This document shows, in pieces, positions 1 to 8,994 of a stretch of 64,000 nt of DNA. The position numbers were made by a program, and so were the translations under genes. Source of the stretch: Psychromonas sp. L1A2 (GTDB taxonomy: Bacteria; Pseudomonadota; Gammaproteobacteria; Enterobacterales; Psychromonadaceae). The DNA lies in assembly GCF_009828855.1 (NCBI RefSeq), contig NZ_WUAG01000002.1:806001-870000 (forward strand), given 5' to 3'. Numbering within the stretch: position 1 is the stretch's first letter; every line of letters begins with the position of its first letter. Below the pieces are notes generated by a model. It worked only from the letters and a program-made list of their open reading frames with translations, was not told where the DNA came from and ran no database searches.

Positions 1-111
1 TAAAGCTCTAGTTTTACCGCTACCGGGTGCGGCTACCAAAAAGATGTTGCGATCATCTTGGATCGCATCTATTTGCTCATCATTAAGCTGACTAATATCG
101 ATAATAGACAT
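1..111 (-). CDS. UvrD-like superfamily 1 helicase, N-terminal fragment (GajB-like)
   Basis: Only the first 37 codons are inside the window; the gene continues leftward beyond position 1. The reading starts at the ATG at 111-109 and contains a Walker A motif, APGSGKT, about 28 residues in, preceded by the LNDEQIDAI segment typical of the Q-motif region of UvrD/PcrA/Rep helicases. It follows the OLD-family nuclease gene with 3 bases between stop and start, so the two are surely cotranscribed. An OLD nuclease followed by a UvrD-like helicase is the gene order of the Gabija defence system, in which GajB works with GajA. That assignment is inference from order and the short N-terminus. Confidence 0.72.
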   Translation of the reverse strand, partial: MSIIDISQLNDEQIDAIQDDRNIFLVAAPGSGKTRAL

Positions 112-114
112 GAG

Positions 115-2322
115 TTAGAGCTTTTCAACAAAGGAGTTAGACTTTAATGGAATATCAGCTAGCATATCGGCTTTTAACGCACTTAAAACCCCACCGAACG
201 CTTTACAGGTAATATATTTAGGTTCAAACAAATTTACTCCTTGTTCAATAGGAGTTAAATATGCATTCCATTGATCATAAGTACTCTGGTCTTGCGGTAA
301 ATTAAGAGCCTGTAAGTATGCTCTACCATTTTCTATGAATGTTTTTAACTGCTGTAAACGGAATTCCATAATTTTTTCAATAATTGATCTATTAAAAGAC
401 CCATGAGAAAATATTAAAGCATCAATAATATATGCTGGTAGCTGAACGTTAAAGTTTATAGCCCCAGATAGTGTAATGGCAAACCAGCCTTTCCCTTGGT
501 GGTTCGCCATTGTGAGAGCTCTTGAACCAAATTTATCTATAGTAGAAAGTAGATCTGTACGAGAGGCAGTGACAGTCGCTTCTTGAGAATATACGTCTTT
601 TAAAATGTCGATTAAGCAATTACTGTTTCCTGACTTAACAAAATCCACTTCAAACGTATGCTCTGCATAAAAAGGGGATAACCACTCATTCCCATTACAA
701 AAAGCATCTAGAGTTATTTTTCGTGCGGCACCTTTATCATGGGAACCTTGTGCTTTATTTTTTTTCTTTTTAGTTGCTGAATTATCTTCAGGTTGAATAG
801 TGGTATCAAAAAACTTGCTATCAAGATCGGTAATCACAGCACACTTTTTTCTAATCCTGTCATCATGGAATAGAAGAGCAATATTTTCGAATCCTGTACT
901 TCGCATGTTGACTAGTGTTATACCTAGCTCGTCTAAACTTATACCGAGTACTTTTTTGATTAGAACAGGAATTAAAATTTCTTCTGCGTCACCTTCAACC
1001 AAAATAACACTCTTAGCAAAAAGCAAATTACTTCTAATAGCGTCTAAGTACCTTTCAATAAAAGATATTTTTTGTGGCGACAACCCATTTGATGGTTGGT
1101 AAGCAACGCAGCCATTATTGGTTTTAGATATGACATTTACACGGTTTATATTGCTGACTTCAGAAATATGACTTGAATGTGTTGAATATATTATTTGTGT
1201 ATTGGCGTAGTTAACTTTATCAAAAAGCGATTTTTGTATATGAGTATGAACATGAGCCTCTGGTTCTTCAATTAAAAGGAAGTTAGCTATAGTGTCATTT
1301 GGACGTTGATACTTAAACTCCAATAGCTTGAGTGTTAAAAAAATTAGGTTTGCACCGCCAAGACTCATTTCATAGATACTGCCTTCGTATCCATCATTCG
1401 ACTCATCAACAAACAATTTAAGAGATTGGAATAGTTCTTCAGCTTCGTCTGAAAGATCAGATTTTATTGCAATAGATGACGGCGAATACGTATCACCTAA
1501 AGCATCATTTATTGTCTCTTTGATATTAGATTTTATTTCTTTAACATCAGATAAGGTTTCTATCGATGTATTTAAGTCCTCAACAAGCTGGATTATAGGG
1601 TCAAACTCAGCTTGGTTTATTGATTCGCTTTTTAATTTTAATAATTTATGAAGGGGGTTGGTTCTGCTGTTTCTGAAGTCCGAAACAACATCTCTAAGAG
1701 CCTTTACAAAAGTAAATGCAACTTCATCAGATATCGAAAGGATATTAGGAAGTTTGGCACCAATTAAAGAGTTATCTATTAGAGCAGGAAAATCTACACT
1801 ATCAAAATCACCAACGATCTGTCGATATACCAAAGGATCATTAAAATCTGCATTACTTTTCCCTGTAAACATAGGCTCGTAATCTGCAATAGTTATAACA
1901 TTTCGCAAAGCCTCTAGCCCAGTCACATCACCAACAGTTAGTTGGCTAAGGGCGTTTCTAATATTTGCTTTGGGTCTAAAAATAAAATTGTAAGTTGCCT
2001 TATTAACACTGTTACCTTCTATGACTCCAGTTCCATGTAAAAATAGAGCCTGACTTACTTCATCCTCGGCAATATCATCAAACTCTAGACTAATCATTAT
2101 CCAGTGGCCTCGCCAGTCACCTAACTGTCGGCAAAAATCACTTTCATTTAAACGGGTGGCAGCTCTTGGCAATTCGTTATCAAGTAGCAGACGAATAGCT
2201 CTGAAAATATTTGTTTTACCAGTACCATTTTCACCAATTAGGGTGTTTATTCCTTGTTTAAAAATGAGTTTCGCGCTCAAAAAATTTCTATAGTTAATGA
2301 GCGACAACTTTGATATATGCAT
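115..2322 (-). CDS. OLD-family ATPase/TOPRIM nuclease (GajA-like)
   Basis: The 735-residue protein has an N-terminal ABC-type ATPase half: Walker A GENGTGKT at residues 30-37, then a LIEEPEAH Walker B segment and a THSSHIS H-loop in the middle. A C-terminal TOPRIM domain follows, with VILVEGDAEE (catalytic Glu) and ITDLDSKF (DxD metal-binding pair). This is OLD nuclease architecture. Because a UvrD-like helicase gene follows directly, it fits class 2 OLD, as in Gabija GajA, an anti-phage DNA nuclease. It is longer than the roughly 580 residues I recall for characterised GajA; a lysine-rich insert after the DxD motif and a long C-terminal tail explain part of this. It lies 57 bases downstream of the HNH gene, probably in the same operon. 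Confidence 0.85.
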   Translation of the reverse strand: MHISKLSLINYRNFLSAKLIFKQGINTLIGENGTGKTNIFRAIRLLLDNELPRAATRLNESDFCRQLGDWRGHWIMISLEFDDIAEDEVSQALFLHGTGVIEGNSVNKATYNFIFRPKANIRNALSQLTVGDVTGLEALRNVITIADYEPMFTGKSNADFNDPLVYRQIVGDFDSVDFPALIDNSLIGAKLPNILSISDEVAFTFVKALRDVVSDFRNSRTNPLHKLLKLKSESINQAEFDPIIQLVEDLNTSIETLSDVKEIKSNIKETINDALGDTYSPSSIAIKSDLSDEAEELFQSLKLFVDESNDGYEGSIYEMSLGGANLIFLTLKLLEFKYQRPNDTIANFLLIEEPEAHVHTHIQKSLFDKVNYANTQIIYSTHSSHISEVSNINRVNVISKTNNGCVAYQPSNGLSPQKISFIERYLDAIRSNLLFAKSVILVEGDAEEILIPVLIKKVLGISLDELGITLVNMRSTGFENIALLFHDDRIRKKCAVITDLDSKFFDTTIQPEDNSATKKKKNKAQGSHDKGAARKITLDAFCNGNEWLSPFYAEHTFEVDFVKSGNSNCLIDILKDVYSQEATVTASRTDLLSTIDKFGSRALTMANHQGKGWFAITLSGAINFNVQLPAYIIDALIFSHGSFNRSIIEKIMEFRLQQLKTFIENGRAYLQALNLPQDQSTYDQWNAYLTPIEQGVNLFEPKYITCKAFGGVLSALKADMLADIPLKSNSFVEKL

Positions 2323-2379
2323 AAGGTTACTACCTGTTATTAATTTTTTTCAACTGGTTTGAATCACTGAATACAAAGG

Positions 2380-3255
2380 TTAGTCATTTGCTAAAGGATC
2401 TATATCACCTCTGACGATTCCATTATGCCTATCTAAGATCCAATCGATCACATCATCATCAAGGGATATTCCATGGTAAAATATTGAATACCAATTGTTT
2501 TTACTAGATAGTTCAATGTCCTTGTCTTCCAAGCAGTCTTGAATGGCTTCAACTAATGCATCTCGATTAACTTCTCGGCGCCTTGGCAAACGACCAATTA
2601 TGGCCGATGGGCATCTTTTTAGACTAAGCCACTTCGCCCCTAGCCATGATATTATGGTTGAACGTTTTATTACTGTATTAATATGAAAATCAATTGTTAT
2701 ATCAGCAACAGAAGGATGACTCTGCCTAACCAAGGATATTAAGGGTAAATTCAAGTCCCCTTTAAAAATACAACTTATTAATCTATTCGAAAGGCAAGCA
2801 TCAAAGTACGGATGTAAAACTCTTTCATCTGGCGTATCTCCTTTTACATCATTTCGTCTAGTTCGATTACAATCACAAGCAGGAACTAAATTTCTTGAGA
2901 AAACCACCCATTCTGGATAATCAGCTTGAGGTAAAAAATGATCCAAATCTGCCGTTTTTAAACTTCCACACATAGGACATATATCAGCAGATCCTGAACG
3001 ACGTAACTCTGTAATGTAAGAAAAATCCTTACTTGGTTTTTTATAGTGATACTTTAGTGCTTCCACCAAATTAACATCCAAGTTAATGGATTGACACAAC
3101 CATGGGTTTCCTTTGTTATCCGTGTAACTTGAGTATTGATCTCGCATTGTTAAATATTCATTCAATATACAAGGGTTACATCTCAATCTAGAATTATTGC
3201 AGATATCTTTTAATACACCTTGATCATCCGTTTCAGGTAAATCTAGCTTTTTCAC
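2380..3255 (-). CDS. HNH endonuclease (PtuB-like, Septu)
   Basis: This 291-residue protein has an HNH/McrA-type zinc nuclease core in its middle: a CPMCG pair, DLDHFLPQ with the catalytic His, a YPEW segment, then NLVPACDCN with the second Cys pair. It starts with GTG, and its G is the last base of the upstream ATPase stop codon (TAGTG), so translation is coupled. An SMC-like ATPase followed by an HNH protein of this type is the Septu (PtuA-PtuB) arrangement, in which PtuB is the nuclease effector. The Septu label is inference from domain pairing. The protein is larger than many PtuB proteins, with about 90 residues before the nuclease core. Confidence 0.78.
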   Translation of the reverse strand: MKKLDLPETDDQGVLKDICNNSRLRCNPCILNEYLTMRDQYSSYTDNKGNPWLCQSINLDVNLVEALKYHYKKPSKDFSYITELRRSGSADICPMCGSLKTADLDHFLPQADYPEWVVFSRNLVPACDCNRTRRNDVKGDTPDERVLHPYFDACLSNRLISCIFKGDLNLPLISLVRQSHPSVADITIDFHINTVIKRSTIISWLGAKWLSLKRCPSAIIGRLPRRREVNRDALVEAIQDCLEDKDIELSSKNNWYSIFYHGISLDDDVIDWILDRHNGIVRGDIDPLAND

Positions 3256-4889
3256 TATTCATCACCTTCTAACTGTTGTCTAATCAGCATTAAAGTTTCG
3301 TTAGATAGCTCTGTGCGGTATTGTTCAAATACTTCTTCAAAGCTCAACGATTTTTCTTTTATTTTTTCAACCAGTTTTTGGGTTAAAGAAGTATCAATAT
3401 CTTCATCAAATACAAAGTGTGAAATTGCACTAACATCTGCGCCAAATGTCTTTAGCCTAGGGGGAGTAATAAAAATTGCACCTTGTTCCACCGACTTAAA
3501 TACATGTACCTGCTCTCTTGGCACCTCTCTTACGAAGTATGCTGAGTGTGTTGCTATTAAAGCGTAAGAACCTGTTTGCTCTAAAAGGTAATCAAGCAAA
3601 GCGACGAAATCACTTATTAAATTAGGATGAAGATGAGTTTCAGGTTCATCTAACAATAAAAAAGAGCCATTTTCGATATGTAAACATGTTAATAGTGCAA
3701 ACTTGAAAAAAGAAAGTTGTCCGCTACTCAGAGGATGAAAGCTCTCTCCCTTTTTTAACCGAGGCTCTGCGTTGTTTGATATAGAGCCCCATATTTCAAG
3801 TCGTAATTGTTCATTCCATCCATTAGGCAAACGCTTCAAGGGTATATACTTTTCTTCGCTTTGAGTTTCACTTGGTAAATGTAACTCAGATACATCAAAG
3901 TATTTTGAAAGAGCATTGATGAAGATATCCCACCTAAACTCCTCACCAATCAATTCTTCATTTCTTGCAAGCAGTAACAGACTTTGCCCTATACCTCGCC
4001 CATACCTTGATTTACCATTTCGAGTAAGCAGTAAACGCTTATAATTCAACTTCAGGTTTCTCACCTTATCTTCCGGATAAGTATGTTTAGTTTCACCTGG
4101 AGTGCCTATAGCTAGAATCCGACTAATGGATGGTCGTTCACCGCGACTTGTCAAAGTATCCTTATAGCCTCGTTGTTGTAACGCTCCTCTGACGAAATTA
4201 TTTAAAGTTTGGCTTTTTCCTAGGCCATTTTTACCTATTAGAACATTGATTCTTTTGGGTATTATTCCATCAGAAGAGTATTTTAGAAAAACCTCATGTT
4301 TATTTTGAAATCCATCTAGCTGGAACTGTAAATCAAAAGACTTTGAAAGCGTATTAAACTCTTCAAATGCTAGTCCTTGTAAAAGACTACTCGCATTATT
4401 AAATGCAAAAAAAGGCTCTGAGTTTCTCATAAATGAGAGGCTAAATGCTTCAGACTTAAGAGCATTTAAAAACAATACAGAATTTGATTTTTTATCTTGT
4501 AAGTAAACCAGATCATTTAATGACTTTAAGAAAAAATTTCCTTGTTCAACACCAAGCTCTTGAATGATCTTTCTGTATTCTTGCATTGAAGGAAGAAGGG
4601 AGTACCAATCACCAAAATGGGCAGACGGCTTTATTTTATTTACCTCTACATTACCAAGTCCTTGGCCTTTTATTCCTTCCTGATTTGACAATAGAGCAAC
4701 AAGAATAGAACCTTTAACAACGTCTCCATTAGCCCCTTTTGTTACATAATTACAATGGGTTTTATGAATAAAATCATTCCATGAATTATCTGTAGGCCAT
4801 ATATATATTTGGCCTATCGATAAATCCCTGTTCGGTGGGATACCGTGACAGAAAAAAACTTTATATTCAGAAAGATTATTATCATTCAT
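3255..4889 (-). CDS. SMC/ABC-like AAA ATPase (PtuA-like, Septu)
   Basis: The 544-residue protein has a Walker A GKNGLGKS near residue 220, an ABC signature-like LSSGQ near 390, a Walker B LLLDEPETHLHP and a THSAYFVRE H-loop in the last third. About 200 N-terminal residues have no motif I recognise. ABC/SMC-like ATPases without membrane parts and fused by operon to an HNH nuclease match PtuA of Septu, which assembles with PtuB to sense and cleave phage nucleic acid. It is the first gene of the leftward cargo operon. A 243-base spacer separates it from the divergent tnsD-like gene and should hold both promoters. Other OLD-like or AbiEii-like ATPases are the main alternative. Confidence 0.8.
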   Translation of the reverse strand: MNDNNLSEYKVFFCHGIPPNRDLSIGQIYIWPTDNSWNDFIHKTHCNYVTKGANGDVVKGSILVALLSNQEGIKGQGLGNVEVNKIKPSAHFGDWYSLLPSMQEYRKIIQELGVEQGNFFLKSLNDLVYLQDKKSNSVLFLNALKSEAFSLSFMRNSEPFFAFNNASSLLQGLAFEEFNTLSKSFDLQFQLDGFQNKHEVFLKYSSDGIIPKRINVLIGKNGLGKSQTLNNFVRGALQQRGYKDTLTSRGERPSISRILAIGTPGETKHTYPEDKVRNLKLNYKRLLLTRNGKSRYGRGIGQSLLLLARNEELIGEEFRWDIFINALSKYFDVSELHLPSETQSEEKYIPLKRLPNGWNEQLRLEIWGSISNNAEPRLKKGESFHPLSSGQLSFFKFALLTCLHIENGSFLLLDEPETHLHPNLISDFVALLDYLLEQTGSYALIATHSAYFVREVPREQVHVFKSVEQGAIFITPPRLKTFGADVSAISHFVFDEDIDTSLTQKLVEKIKEKSLSFEEVFEQYRTELSNETLMLIRQQLEGDE

Positions 4890-5132
4890 TTTATATCCCT
4901 ACTTATTATTTTGGGCATCTGATTGTATTTCAGTAGTCGCAAATTCATTATTTTTATTTTTTAGTGATAACTCACATCTATCATACCTAAAACCAATGAT
5001 TTTAAAGGGGGTTTAATCAAAATATCAATAAACATGTGGCTCTTTCGTGCAGACGCTATAACAGAAACATACGTTAACTGATGAACCATAATTTATGCGT
5101 TATGCTTAGCTTATTAAACACGAAGGTATCTT

Positions 5133-6902
5133 ATGATGTTTTTGGTCAGGCCAACGCCCCTAAATAATGAACACCTCCTTAGCTTTATCTTGCGTCTTTC
5201 AATCGCTAATGGCTTTAAAAATACGATTCAATTATTACGCTGTATTGATATACCACTAACGAATAATCGCCTTCCCCCTAAGAAAGTGGCTCTAGGAGAC
5301 TTCCCGACTGAGTTGCTACAAAAAGCGATAAACTTAAAAGCTAAGCCACTATCATCAACTTTGTTTCATCAAGCAGAACATAACTGGTATCGATTTAAGC
5401 AGCTCACTATACCTGCTGCATCAATTAACTTTTCCAAACCAACTTTCTGCCCGCAATGTTTTTGTGAAGAACTAAAACATCCTGTACAGCATTTGCTACT
5501 ACCTATGACTCATTGCTCAAAGCACCACTGTGCGCTTATTGACTTTAATCCGAGTAATGGCAAGCGCTTAACTTGGTCAACAGCTGATTTGCTAACAATT
5601 ATGGATAAGGCTACTTCAACAGTGATAAAAGAGGTTCTGCCGACAGTTACCAGCAATATTAGTAAGCTAGGCTTAACCTCTGCTGAACGATTGTTAGTTG
5701 GCAAACAGCAGTTTAACCTCAAAAACTATCTAGTACTTTTACACTTTTTTTTCCATTACCATCAACGAAGCATTACCAGTCCAACTAAACGTGCACAACA
5801 ACTTTCTAACAAGCAGAGGGTTCACTTATACAACATTGCTAACGAATATCTTAATAATTGGCCTACAGGTTTCTATGGGCTTCTCAATCGCTTCTTGCTT
5901 AAGCCAATGGCACAAAGAGGTGAAACAGGCATCAGGCACTATTTTCGAGACTTATACGATGAAATATATTCAGGTAGTCTGAAGGGGATTTTTGCTTACC
6001 AATTCTTAATGAGCGCTTTTGAGGACTATCTGGAAAATGAGTTTTCAGAATCAGCTTTTACTAATAGCTTAACCAGAATAGAGGCTCCACTACACAACAG
6101 TGCTACTTGTATTTGTGAAAAGTCAGCAGCTCAACTGCTAAATATCCCAGTTTCTCACTTAAAATTATTCGTTAATGCAGGACTAGTAACACTGCAAGAT
6201 AACGGTACTTTTTTAAAAAAGGATATTGTTGAATTTATTGTTAAAGCAAAGGACTTTATTACGCTAACAGAAACAACCGAATTGTTAGAAATTGGCAAGT
6301 CTCAAGTAGTACAGCTTGTTGATTCTGGATTACTAAAGTATGTTATTCATCCGAATGATGAGTTACGGGATTGGCTGTTTGATAAGAAAGAGTTGCAAGC
6401 ATTCACCTCAAAAATAAAAGACTGCATAACTACCCCACATAAACTTCCTACATCGTTCAAATCAAGCACCTTTAAAGCATTAACATTTAACGGAGACTGC
6501 ATTTCAACAGTGATTGAAAATATTGTCATTAATAAAACGGCAGTGATTTACACTGAAAATCCGAATAATCCACTTAGCCTACAACAGTTTCACCCCTGCT
6601 TTGATGTTAGCCTCCAACCTAATAAGTACGTAAGTCCAAAGCAGGCAAGTAAAATACTAGGGGTAAATATTAATGCGATATACGACTTTGCAAAACGAGG
6701 CTTTTTGATTATTGAGAAGCAACAGGTAGGCCGAACTGCACGACCTGTTAAATTAATACCGAAATACAGCATTGATTCATTTAAAAATAACTATGTTTTA
6801 AACAAACATTTTAAATCCGAGGATAAACATAAATTCGAGTTAATATCAGGCCCAGCTATTAATGGTGGATTAGTAAATTTATATGTACGAAGTACTTCCT
6901 AA
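5133..6902 (+). CDS. tnsD: TnsD-like TniQ-family target selector with C-terminal helix-turn-helix domains
   Basis: This 589-residue protein opens with a TniQ signature (RPTPLNNEHLLSFILRL) and a zinc-ribbon-like segment around residues 108-136 (FCPQCF, then HCSKHHC). Its second half holds two MerR/excisionase-like helix-turn-helix segments, AAQLLNIPVSHLKLFV near 335 and SPKQASKILGVNINAIYDF near 510. TniQ proteins with added DNA-binding domains are the TnsD type, which recognise a fixed chromosomal site and recruit TnsC. Its expected target here is the 3' end of parE, where the element sits; this is inference. It is transcribed towards the short tniQ gene, with 28 bases between the two convergent stops. 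The start has AAGGT 7 bases upstream. Confidence 0.8.
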   Translation: MMFLVRPTPLNNEHLLSFILRLSIANGFKNTIQLLRCIDIPLTNNRLPPKKVALGDFPTELLQKAINLKAKPLSSTLFHQAEHNWYRFKQLTIPAASINFSKPTFCPQCFCEELKHPVQHLLLPMTHCSKHHCALIDFNPSNGKRLTWSTADLLTIMDKATSTVIKEVLPTVTSNISKLGLTSAERLLVGKQQFNLKNYLVLLHFFFHYHQRSITSPTKRAQQLSNKQRVHLYNIANEYLNNWPTGFYGLLNRFLLKPMAQRGETGIRHYFRDLYDEIYSGSLKGIFAYQFLMSAFEDYLENEFSESAFTNSLTRIEAPLHNSATCICEKSAAQLLNIPVSHLKLFVNAGLVTLQDNGTFLKKDIVEFIVKAKDFITLTETTELLEIGKSQVVQLVDSGLLKYVIHPNDELRDWLFDKKELQAFTSKIKDCITTPHKLPTSFKSSTFKALTFNGDCISTVIENIVINKTAVIYTENPNNPLSLQQFHPCFDVSLQPNKYVSPKQASKILGVNINAIYDFAKRGFLIIEKQQVGRTARPVKLIPKYSIDSFKNNYVLNKHFKSEDKHKFELISGPAINGGLVNLYVRSTS

Positions 6903-6930
6903 TAAAACGACTTTAACAAAAATGATAAGT

Positions 6931-7962
6931 TTAATAAAACGCTTTACTATTCACCCTTCCCAAAAAATATTCTACATCTCTTAAATATAAAACAGGCCTC
7001 TGATGTAAAAAGAAGACTAACTCTTCTCGCTTATGTTCCTTTATATTCAACAAATTAAAATAAAAAAGTTTATCAAGAAACTCCAGAGTAATGTACATAT
7101 CTGGAAACTCTTTACATATAAGAGTGAATACTTGGCGAAATGCATTTCTAATATGGGAATATTTAGGCTGAATAATATCCCAATATATACTCCCTAGTGA
7201 CTTTGAAAGACTATATTGTTCTTGTGAATCATCAATAATTTCAACAAAAGCATACTCTACCTGCTTAGGGTTAAAATGAAATAAAATAACTTGCGCTAAT
7301 AATTTTACATGATTATGAATATTTCCTCTTCCTTCCCTTCTCCATAAAAAAGCACTGTTAACTAAAAGCATTTTATAATACGGGATTAGATTACTCGTAA
7401 ACTTTAAAATTTCAGCTAATTTTTTTTGATGTAACTCCTTCGCAGATATTAGACTAATATTTCCGTAAAAATATGGAAGAGCGCAGTCTCCATTACTCAT
7501 CTCATGCAACTTAAAACCACAACCTAAGCAGGCATCTAATAATAGTGAGTCATCTGTCAATACCCTTTGACATTTATTACATTGCTCTACTAAGAATACT
7601 TTGTGTTGCATACAAACTAGGTTATGTAAGTAATGCCATTCTGAAAAACAATGTCTATATTCACCCAAGCATTGAGGGCAGATCTTTAGCCTTACACTAT
7701 CAAAGATTAACTTGAACTCTTTTGACCATTGCCTATGGTCAAACAATTCCATTACCTCTATATGGCCAGTCATTGTAAATAATTGTTGTTTTAATGACTC
7801 CCTACCCTTAGCGTTAATCTGGCGATATGAAAAGCCTGTCTTTTTAATGATAAAAGAATTTAAGGCTTTAATAGTGTACCCATTAACTTTTGCTATTCTT
7901 AGTAAATATTGCTGAAGTGATTCTTCCTTATATGGCTTGGATCGAATTAAAAACTTTGACAC
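6931..7962 (-). CDS. tniQ: TniQ family protein (short form)
   Basis: This 343-residue protein starts with a TniQ-type segment (RSKPYKEESLQQYLLRIAK). It carries two zinc-binding clusters at about 110-175: CPQC with HNLVCMQH, then CNKC and CLGC. The remaining half is helical with no extra DNA-binding domain that I can see. It is the last gene of the tnsABC operon: its GTG start overlaps the tnsC stop by one base (TAGTG). In Tn7-like elements TniQ proteins link target recognition to TnsC. Short TniQ proteins are the form that partners CRISPR effectors in CRISPR-associated transposons, but none is visible in this part of the element. A second role, such as mobile-target selection, is open. Confidence 0.82.
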   Translation of the reverse strand: MSKFLIRSKPYKEESLQQYLLRIAKVNGYTIKALNSFIIKKTGFSYRQINAKGRESLKQQLFTMTGHIEVMELFDHRQWSKEFKLIFDSVRLKICPQCLGEYRHCFSEWHYLHNLVCMQHKVFLVEQCNKCQRVLTDDSLLLDACLGCGFKLHEMSNGDCALPYFYGNISLISAKELHQKKLAEILKFTSNLIPYYKMLLVNSAFLWRREGRGNIHNHVKLLAQVILFHFNPKQVEYAFVEIIDDSQEQYSLSKSLGSIYWDIIQPKYSHIRNAFRQVFTLICKEFPDMYITLEFLDKLFYFNLLNIKEHKREELVFFLHQRPVLYLRDVEYFLGRVNSKAFY

Positions 7963-8987
7963 TAAAATATATCCTTGAGAGCCAATTGAGAAAATGTAAT
8001 TTCTTTTTCCTTGGCATCAACAACACAGTTTTTTCCTTTCTCAGCTTGCGAATTCCAATATGAAACGCTACTTTGCTGAGTTGCTTTAATATCCTTTAGT
8101 TTGATAATAAAAGGATTTCTCTCATCCAACACCCCTAAATGCCGTTTAGCTGAATTAGCTAAATGATCTATCGTTAGCAAGCTTTCTTGAGAGCGAACAA
8201 CTTCTGATGCGGCCGGCTTAATGACTTTATTCATTAAGTCAGATATATTTCCAGATGAGGCTGCAAATAAACGAAAAGCAAAGTCGGATTTCCATAGCTC
8301 TTCTTTACATTCAATCCCTACTTTATCTAATAATTGTTCTTGGATTTTTTGTATAAACATTTGGAAGTATTCAAAATCATCCAACGTATAATTAATTAGT
8401 TCATGTCTCATACTAAACCTGCGAGCCAATTGATGGTTTACATCAAGTACATAGGAACTCCAAGGTAAGCCAAATAAAACAATTGGGATCTTCGCTTTAT
8501 TAATTAATGTTTTTATCCAGTCAGCAATATCGTATACAACTTTATTACTTTTCGTCTCTATCGCATGCTGAAATTCATCTAAAATGATAATTTCTGTACC
8601 AGTGCCTTTTAAAAGAGTGATAAGCCTGTCTGTTAGTTGTTCTGTATCTCCTCCTGTTCCACCAAGTGGATCTCCTAAATCTCTAAGTAACTGTGAGACT
8701 ACTGGCTTAGGGTGTCTTGCTTTAGGGAGAAGGCTAACTAAAACAGGAATTTTAGTTCTCTCTGCCTCTTCAATTCTATGATATTTGGCAAGGTATTTTT
8801 TAATAAATTCAGACTTACCGGTGCCCGTTTCTCCCGTAACCAAAACACATATGGGTTCACAGTCATAGTCTAAGTTATATGAGTTTTCACGCGAGTAACG
8901 GAGGTCGTCAGAGAGGGTTTGCAACTTTTTCGTTGCAACATAAATTTCATTAATCAGCTTCAGTTTATCTTTCGTTTCACTATTCAT
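7962..8987 (-). CDS. tnsC: TnsC-like AAA+ ATPase transposition regulator
   Basis: The protein is 341 residues long. It has Walker A GETGTGKS at 52-59 and Walker B IIILDEFQHA at 133-142, with the LDEFQH form that is characteristic of TnsC/TniB/IstB-type ATPases. TnsC polymerises on target DNA, receives signals from TniQ/TnsD and activates the TnsA/TnsB transposase. It is shorter than Tn7 TnsC (about 555 residues) and close to the length of TnsC from CRISPR-associated and other Tn7-like elements. It lies 7 bases downstream of tnsB and overlaps tniQ by one base. Confidence 0.9.
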   Translation of the reverse strand: MNSETKDKLKLINEIYVATKKLQTLSDDLRYSRENSYNLDYDCEPICVLVTGETGTGKSEFIKKYLAKYHRIEEAERTKIPVLVSLLPKARHPKPVVSQLLRDLGDPLGGTGGDTEQLTDRLITLLKGTGTEIIILDEFQHAIETKSNKVVYDIADWIKTLINKAKIPIVLFGLPWSSYVLDVNHQLARRFSMRHELINYTLDDFEYFQMFIQKIQEQLLDKVGIECKEELWKSDFAFRLFAASSGNISDLMNKVIKPAASEVVRSQESLLTIDHLANSAKRHLGVLDERNPFIIKLKDIKATQQSSVSYWNSQAEKGKNCVVDAKEKEITFSQLALKDIF

Positions 8988-8994
8988 AATCTGC

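Noticed and set aside
1..120. Left end of the Tn7-like element
   Set aside because: These bases encode a helicase N-terminus and contain no CTTATGCTTTA-type repeats or TGT/ACA end; the true end lies outside.
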